Source: Theristus sp. LFF4_11 (taxonomy: Eukaryota; Nematoda; Chromadorea; Monhysterida; Xyalidae). From it: a stretch of DNA of 64,000 nucleotides. The notes under the pieces were generated by a model that did not search any database, was not told the DNA's origin, and was given only the letters and a program-made list of their open reading frames with translations. The translations under genes and the position numbers were made by a program. Positions within the stretch are counted from its first letter, which is position 1; the number at the start of each line of letters is the position of its first letter. This document shows, in pieces, positions 56,604-64,000 of this stretch. The stretch lies in the NCBI GenBank assembly GCA_030248135.1, contig JASANC010004227.1:124001-188000 (forward strand), written 5' to 3'.

Positions 56604-59315
56604 GTTTCTCATCCGAGGCCGAGGAACGATTAATGATCGAAGTATTTCGCGGCTACAATTCACTTATACAACCGGTACGCGCTGCAAATGACACTCCAAT
56701 CACGGTGAAGTTCGCACTTCAACTCGTTCTTCTGATAAACATCGTACGTTTAACTAATTTTGCATGTATGTATTTTCGTTTATTCGAGATGGTGTCACTG
56801 TTTTGTGATTGTGAGTAATGTGTTCTTGTCGTGTTAACTCCAAGTATTGTAGTCTGTAATGCACAGTGTAGTACCACAAAAGACATTTAGTTGTTGTGTT
56901 GCAAGCTGCAGATGCCAAAACAACATTCAAAGTCAAAAATCCCTTTAGGATGAAAAAAACCAAATCATGCACACCAACGTCTGGTTAACTTTGGTAAGTA
57001 ATTTTCTTTTCTTAATGCATGCCTGTTTAGCCGTTTCAGGCGGACTATTAAATTTGCTTTGATTAATGAATGAATAACAGTTGTTGCACGGTTGTTGTTT
57101 TGTACCTCGGTATAAATGTTTTTTAAATCAGAAATGGGATGACTTTCAAATGGTCTGGGACCCGATGAAGTTTGGTGCTATTCGACAGATGAGGGTATCG
57201 CCAGACAAAGTGTGGTTACCGGACGTCGTGTTATTCAATAAGTATGTTGTCTTCTTTTGAGAATTCGAAACGGTCATTCAAAGTAAGGATTCAAATATGC
57301 ATAAGAATGTAAGCAGTAGAAACTATTCGCAAAAATTAGAAATACAATCAAGGTCGAACATTTGATCGGGGAATCACGTGACGCAAGCTTTTTGTGCAGG
57401 ACAAGCTACGCCTCCATAGCAGTGCCTGCACAGAAAGCATGCATCATGGGATCACCAACCAATCACATAGCCTGATTTAGACTTTGACTTTTTATTGCTC
57501 AGCGCTGATGGCAACTACGAAGTGTCGTACTACTCTAATGTTGTTATTGGAAATGACGGCAGTATGCTCTGGGTGCCGCCGGCTATTTTCAAGAGCTCTT
57601 GTATAATTGGTTTGTTTGAGGCTATATGCATGTATTTCTGTCCAGTTCATTTCTTACGCTCAATGATTTTTTTGAATCCACGTTACAGACGTTGAATTCT
57701 TTCCATTTGACGAACAGACGTGTCATTTGATATTTGGCTCGTGGACGGTATGTTTCGTGAATTCGTGAAGTTGATTTTTCAGTATCAAAGGTTCTCTATT
57801 TTTTGCTGCATTTTCATTGTTGCAGTACAACGATAAAGAAGTGAAACTGGAGTTAGACGGTAGGCAGGGCGTCGACTTGGAACAATACGCTCAGAGTAGC
57901 ATTTGGGATGTGATAGATTGCCCGGCACGTTTGGTCAGTCAGCGGTCCAGAATTGAATATCAGCTTAGAATCAGGTAAACTGCGCGTTGTTTGGCGTTTA
58001 GTTGTAATCAAATAGCATGAATAAAAATGATAAAAAGATATTCAGAAACGTTTGATTATTTTTAAAAAACGTTCAGGAGAAAAACTCTGTTTTACACGGT
58101 CGTGCTGATCATTCCGACCGTCTTAATGGCATTCCTCAGTATGGCTGTGTTCTTCCTCCCTGCCGACAGTGGTGCGTTAACAATGTTGAAACTGTGCAGT
58201 TATTGTGTTTTTTGTTTTGTTTTTCGCGTGCCACAGTTTTCAGTCAAGCAGCGCTGACATTGCTCACACACTTTTTCAGGCGAGAAGATCACACTAACCA
58301 TCAGTGTTCTACTGTCGATCAACGTGTTTTTGTTGCTCGTCTCAAAAATTCTTCCGCCGACGTCGAAGACAATTCCACTTATGGCCAAGTACCTCCTGTT
58401 AACCCTGGTGTTGAACGTGTTCACTATTCTGGTGACGGTCGTCATCATCAATGTATACTTTCGTGGACCGACCACGCATCGGATGCCCGACTGGGTTCGT
58501 GTGATGTTCTTAGGCTTTCTGCCGAAAGTACTCGGTATGAAGCGGCCGAAGCCGCCGCCGAAACTGGGCGTAAATGGCATGCTCAGTCAAGTCGGCGGGC
58601 AACACGTTGAACTGCTGACGCGTCAGGCGACGCCCGCCATGAGGTCGGTACCGGAATTGACGGTCGCTGAAGCAGACGACGATAATCTGCTGCAGCAATC
58701 CGATCAAGAGTCGCGTCAATTGGTCCCATTCATACATCATCCTCATTGCGCAACGGTGTCGGCGCGACAGACCCCATCAAGGACAACGCCACGCCAGCAA
58801 ACGCCGCAACAGAACTATGCAGTCGGTCAATTTCGACAATATGCAGCGTATCCACAAGAACGAGCGGATGAACAGGACAGTGGATCGCTGAATCCGTACT
58901 ACCCGTTGACAGGCGACGCACTGCGAGCGATAGAGGCAATCGAGTACATCACGAATCATCTGAAACAAGACGAAGAGTATAAATTGGTAAGTGAGTTTTC
59001 TGTTTTTTACATTTTTGTTGTATTCTTAAAAACAGAAAGAAACGTTCTCCAAAAAAACAAGCAGAGCAAAACGCAGCAAGGCAACGTTTTTACCAGTATG
59101 TACTATTATTCTTTGGATGAGCATTTGTAACACCACAGATACGAGAGGACTGGAAGTATGTTGCGATGATCATCGATCGACTACTGCTGTACGTGTTCTT
59201 TGGCGTCACGCTGGGTGGCACGGTTGGCATTCTGCTGAGCGCACCAAATGTATTCGAATTCATCAATCAGGATGAAATGATCGCTCAATTACAGAAACGA
59301 TATGCGTCGTTATAA
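56604..59315 (+). CDS. nicotinic acetylcholine receptor subunit, non-alpha (cluster gene 3), start uncertain
   Basis: Exons 56604-56743, 56949-56993, 57132-57241, 57503-57609, 57689-57747, 57826-57974, 58077-58171, 58280-58986 and 59139-59315 give about 528 residues of the mature subunit, beginning [18 protein letters not shown] probable signal-peptide exon ends at 56302. Marks: [11 protein letters not shown], Cys-loop [15 protein letters not shown], loop [16 protein letters not shown] with a single Cys and no pair, M2 [16 protein letters not shown], and M4 after [11 protein letters not shown] loop-end sequence ([18 protein letters not shown]). Compared with genes 1 and 2 it has extra introns after the WLTL motif, after GSWT and after M1 (PADSG). 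M2 carries Asn at 12', which genes 1 and 2 lack. Confidence 0.9.
57352..57488. mobile_element. small intron MITE in receptor gene 3
   Basis: gtcgaaca ... aatcacgtgacgcaagctttttgtgcagg mirrored by cctgcacagaaagcatgcatcatgggatcacc. Degenerate member of the family at 21645 and 29353. Confidence 0.6.
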
Positions 59316-59752
59316 GCGATGGCCAAAGTGTGTCCGTTTAAAGGTCCAAAAACATAAAGTTTAGCAAACGTAAAAGATCAATGTCCAAGTTGTGCTGCAG
59401 AAAAAAGGTAGCATAAAAGCCGCAATAATGAGAAACAAATCGATTGTAAAAGCATTTGAATATTTTGCGCCAAAAATGTTATTTTGCTGCAAAACTGTTC
59501 GATTCGAGCAAATGACAAACAATTATGGTTGTGCTCTTCACTGCTAAGTCACATTTTTGTCACACTTTTTTTACCACTCGCACGTTTCACAGTGATCAAT
59601 ATTTTTCTCAGTGTATTTTGCTGAATGGAGTAGCAATCTGGTGATCCATGTACTTTTTGTTGCTGTTGATCATTTGTACCTTTTCGCGTATTTTGTAAAT
59701 AGCTGTTTTCAGTTTTTCTTGTATTTGTCCACATCTTGAACATGGATAAAAA
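59316..59752. other. spacer between receptor genes 3 and 4
   Basis: AT-rich, with no gene seen. It must hold the gene 3 terminator and the gene 4 promoter, if gene 4 is transcribed separately. Confidence 0.35.
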
Positions 59753-62700
59753 ATGAAAAAGATGGTTTGGTCAGTATGTTTTGGCGGTTTATGGTTGTTC
59801 ATTGTCCACCAGTCATGTGCTCTACATGTATATTTTCTATTTGTTGAATATGTTGACAAAATTTTAGGTATAAAAAATCTCAGCTTATTCGGTGCAAAAT
59901 GGCGATCGCGGCACATCGGCATTCGGAATATGGAGTGTGCGCGCTCATGGACATCTTGAAACACCAACTGAATGACAAACTTTTGTAATTTTGATTATGG
60001 TTTTTCGATGTTGCTCCTTGGTGTGTCATGTTTCTGTCATGTTGTAGTTTTATACGGCGTTTCCACTAGCCTTTTGTAGCTTCGTTTGTCGTTGCTTGTT
60101 TTGTGCTTGTTGTTGGTGGTGTTTGTGTGACGATTCATGTCGGTGATTTTATTAATTTTTTATCGTTTACATTCAAATTTAAATTTTTGCCACTGGCGAC
60201 ACAGCGCGCGCGTGCATAGTTTGCTTGCAGCAATAGCGATCCTTTTGTTTGTCGCATTCAAAATTTTCCATTGAAAACATTTTACTTTTCACTGTTACAC
60301 CATGTCAAGGTCGAGCGGGAGAAGACGAGTTTCGCCTGATGATGGATGTGTTCCTCGGCTACAATCCGCTCGTGAAGCCAGTGAAGGACGGCTCAAACGA
60401 GACTGTCATCACCGTGTCGTTCACGTTGCAGCTGATTCTGCTGATCGATCTGGTATGAAAAATTTGATTTGTCGTTTTTAATCGATATCAAAAAGAGGAA
60501 TAGTTGAGAAACTTGCTGGTTTTGCAGGCAAAAAATTTTCAAATGAAAGACCCAAACCACATTGTTTTGCAGGACGAAAAAAATCAAATCATGCACACGA
60601 ACGTGTGGCTGACACTGGTGAGTTCCGTGATTTAAAAAAGTTTTAGTTTACATAGATTTTGTTCATTAACGTTCGCTGAATTGATTCCTGCGCAGAAATG
60701 GGTGGACTTTCAATGTCGTTGGGATCCGACGAAATACGGCGACATTGCCACGATGCGTGTGTCGCCCGACAAAGTTTGGCTTCCCGACATTGTACTTTTT
60801 AACAAGTGAGTGACTGTTTTAACGACTGGAGCTTCTCTGGTGAGAGAAAAGTTTTCTGTTGGCAAACTGATGCTGAAACATCCATACCAAATGCGTCGAC
60901 AATTGTATGCAGTGCTGACGGAAACTACGAGGTATCTTACTACTCGAACGTTGTTATCACGACCACCGATGATGACACGAACATGCTCTGGGTGCCGCCC
61001 GCCATCTTCAAAAGCACTTGCATCATTGGTGGGTTTTTTTATTTTCGACTTCGATTTGTTGGCTATTTTTTGTGCCATTGCCATCACCAAACAGATTTTT
61101 TGTCACAAGGCAAAGGCTTTTCGTTGCTGATGTTTTGACTAAAAAAATCTGAAACATAGTCAAACTTATAAACATTTTTCAACGAGCGCCGATAATCGCA
61201 TCGCGCATGGCAATATTTTTTAGTGTCTCTGACTTTCCACAAAATGAGATACATTTCAGATGTTGAGCATTTTCCTTACGATGAGCAAGTGTGCACGATG
61301 GTGTTCGGATCATGGACGGTTGGTGGCAACTATAACCATGACATTCGTTCATAATGATTGCTGTCTGATCACATTCAGTCGAACTGTAACTCAGTGGCAC
61401 TCTGCTGTTGATTGCTTTTCAATTGGGCTCACTGATTTCATTCAACCTGCTCAATGCAGCCAATCAGCACGCCGGACTGCAACGCCAGAATGCACAAATT
61501 CCATGTGTTTCACAGTGTGACTGTATACATAGCAAGAAAATGAAGTATAGAATTGGTGAATACAAATATAGGAAAAAGATCCCACTCCAACGTGTTCTCA
61601 TCTCAAAACTGCTTGGAGCCTGTGTGTTTACATGTTCGCATACACGTTTTCTGTTGTTTGCTCGCAGTACAAAGACACCGAGGTGCGACTAACCGCTAAA
61701 ATGGCGGGCATGGATTTGGGCTCGTACTATAAAAGTTCCATCTGGGATCTGATTGAGGCGCCGGCAATGGTGGTTGCGAAGCGGTCACGCATTGAATATC
61801 AATTGATCATCAGGTAAGCGTGTTTTGTATTTTGGCTTCCAATTTTCCACTTTTTAATCAGTTATTATTGTACATTTCCAAATCCAATTTTAATGTGTTC
61901 CATTCAGACGAAAGACGCTCTTCTACACCGTGGTGCTGATTGTACCAACAGTCATAATGGCGTTTCTCAGTATGGCTGTGTTCTTTCTGCCCGCTGACAG
62001 TGGTTCGTCTTGCTTTTCTCTCAAAAGTTCGCGAATTTCGACCTTTCGCTCGCAAATCCATGCTGTTCAGGCGAAAAGATCACACTAACCATCAGCGTGC
62101 TCCTGTCGATCAACGTGTTCCTGTTGCTCGTCTCGAAGATTCTGCCGCCGACGTCGAAGACCGTTCCACTGATGGCGAAATATCTGCTGCTGACACTCGT
62201 CCTGAACGTGTACACGATCATGATCACCGTCATACTGATCAACGTGTATTTCCGTGGTCCGACCACGCACGGCATGCCCAGCTGGGTCAAGGTCGTCTTC
62301 CTCGAGTTCCTGCCGTTCGTCCTCTGCATGCGGCGACCGAAACCGCCGCCGAAAAACGTGAACGGCGTGCTCGACAAAGTCGGCGCCATGCAGGTGGGCG
62401 TGGGTGGTCGTGGGAATTTCAGCGCTGTCGTGTGGCGCAATGTGAGGTCAATCGACCACGGACTTGGGACATTGTTCGGTCAACAAATGAACTGCGTCTG
62501 TGTTGTTTGCACTGACTTGTCACTTGATTTTCAAGGTAACAACATAGACGCCAGATGGGTTGAGCTGTTGAGCGATTCCAAATAACGTGCTCGTGCACAC
62601 AGCTTTCGTACATAGACCGACCAATGTGTATGTTGACCCCACTTTCCAGCCAGAATTCCGCTGCACCTGTTTTCCTTAATCACGAGATTGGTTTTTCAAA

Positions 62701-63591
62701 ATCTATAAGGCCCGTCCGACCAAACTGAAACAGAACAAAGCAGAATTCCGAAAACAGCCGACCACGCAGGTGGAGCTGCTGACGGGCGGGCGTGCGCCTC
62801 GCGGCTTCGGCAGTCCACTGTTGCCCCCCGCCGTGCTCGAGCACCACCCGAAGTGTTCGGCGAGCAACGAGGTCAGTCAGACGACGTCGTCGAGTCAGAA
62901 GACGAACAGCAACAGTGACGCGCATCGCCGTCGTCAGCAGCAGCAGCAGCACGCTCGCAAACGCCGCGATCCGGCCACGAGCGACTTCTATCCGCTGACG
63001 TCGGACGCGCGTCGAGCCGTGGAGGCCATCGAGTACATCACGGATCACTTGCGGCAGGACGAGGAGTACAGAATGGTGAGCCGGGCGTTGAATGAAAACA
63101 CTCAACAGAAAAGAGAAATCAACAGGGGTCCCCCGCTAGACCAACGCTCTGTTGATATTTCTGTTGAGGTTCATTTGAGTGCAGAGGAAAAGCACTTTGA
63201 ACGGAAGATATTTTGACGATTTTCACCAGATGTATAAGGCTGTCAGGTTGCCACGAGTTTTGAAACGAGACGGCAGTAAGAATACCGCAGGACGCGACCA
63301 AGAGGTACAGGCACCCTTGCTTACCCAATCAACGTCGTAAAAACGCATTCCAAAAAAACAGAAAACATAACCGGGTTCGCACCACAACAACGTTTTTCAA
63401 ACGTATCACTTTCTCAGATTCGCGAAGACTGGAAGTACGTCGCGATGATCATTGATCGAATACTGCTGCTGGTGTTTTTCGGCGTCACGCTTGGCGGCAC
63501 CGTTGGCATCCTGTTGAGTGCACCGAATGTGTTCACACAGACCAACCAGGATGAGATCATTCGACGGTTGACCGAGGAATATAAAAAGTAA
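59753..63591 (+). CDS. nicotinic acetylcholine receptor subunit, non-alpha (cluster gene 4)
   Basis: Exons 59753-59867, 60310-60452, 60573-60617, 60696-60805, 60913-61028, 61260-61318, 61668-61813, 61908-62002, 62071-62393, 62770-63075 and 63418-63591 give 543 residues with all phases closing. Exon 1 encodes a signal peptide (Met-Lys-Lys, then [10 protein letters not shown]) and ends in phase 1. Then come [24 protein letters not shown], Cys-loop [15 protein letters not shown], loop [16 protein letters not shown] without paired Cys, M2 [16 protein letters not shown] as in gene 3, a basic Gln-rich intracellular loop, and M4. Exon borders match gene 3 one for one, plus an extra intron in the intracellular loop. 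Exon 62770 could start at 62758. The acceptor at 60309 (aag) is unusual but keeps the phase. Confidence 0.9.
61376..61512. repeat. possible degenerate MITE in a gene 4 intron
   Basis: cagtcgaactgtaactcagtgg at the left and cacagtgtgactgtata at the right recall the gtcgaactgta ends of the intron MITE family. The interior (gcagccaatcagcac) is only weakly similar. Confidence 0.4.
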
Positions 63592-64000
63592 AAAAAACAC
63601 ATCACAAGCGTGGCAGATGAGCTGCAGATAAACATTTCATTGTTTCAGTGAATGTATATTTCCATGTTTTCAATTGAAAAGTTGATTATGAGTTTGTTAT
63701 TTCTAGTTTCTCTGATTTAACTTCCGACGATCATACCAAAAACATCTCACGTGCCTTTGTTTATTACGTAAAACTGGTGCAGAAATCACGCGCGTTGTTG
63801 TTATGTACAGCAATTGACAGCAACAGATAAAACCACCGAATTACTAAATATTTCTAAAGTGAGAGTTCCAACGATACCTCTACAACGGTGTGGTGGACCT
63901 CAACTTCTAGGTCCACGACATCGTGGCATACGTGCATGGCTCCAACAAAAACACCTCACAATAATAATCGGCAAGAAAAATGGTTAAAGTTAGTCGAAAC
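63592..64000. other. 3' flank of receptor gene 4, no gene seen
   Basis: AT-rich for about 250 bases, then GC-richer with short frames. No receptor motif or other family signature is visible before the window ends. Confidence 0.35.

Overview
The window is eukaryotic, intron-rich and repeat-rich. Genes have GT-AG introns, mostly 100-1700 bases, ending in a short pyrimidine run and CAG. The gene content and the nematode-style UNC-29/LEV-1-like nicotinic receptor subunits point to a nematode. The species cannot be told from the sequence.

Layout, all genes on the + strand. 1-6194: a possible last exon of an upstream gene, then a block of G/C-homopolymer repeats duplicated in direct and inverted orientation and interrupted by hAT-type MITEs. 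6195-11880: a nine-exon CCDC174 homologue, with a nest of DNA transposons in one intron. 11881-13738: MITEs, a minisatellite and a foldback element. 13739-23915: an 18-exon DPP8/DPP9-like serine peptidase whose introns hold a hAT element, small MITEs and a 60-base satellite just before the last exon. 24824-28799: a young LTR retrotransposon on the minus strand. 29098-30513: a four-exon DAP1 homologue. 32443-36094: a 14-exon SLC6 transporter. 36095-45913: about 10 kb with no gene I can support, containing a mariner-like foldback element. 45914-63591: four tandem non-alpha nicotinic acetylcholine receptor subunit genes.

Exon chains were assembled by hand by requiring GT-AG borders, continuous reading phase and agreement with known family motifs. 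CCDC174, DPP8/9-like, DAP1 and SLC6 give complete ORFs with every phase closing. Receptor genes 1 and 4 also close; genes 2 and 3 lack a firm first exon. The genes are not an operon of one pathway. CCDC174 is an RNA-processing-associated protein, the peptidase and DAP1 are cytosolic, and the SLC6 carrier and receptor cluster belong to membrane transport and neuromuscular signalling.

The most striking observation is the satellite in the last intron of the peptidase. Each 60-base unit is a copy of that intron's 3' splice site (branch-point-like CTAAC, pyrimidines, CAG) plus the first codons of the final exon, followed by an in-frame stop. This makes 22 decoy acceptors upstream of the real exon that carries the catalytic histidine. 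A second is the SLC6 carrier, in which both partners of the conserved Arg-Asp extracellular gate are replaced together.
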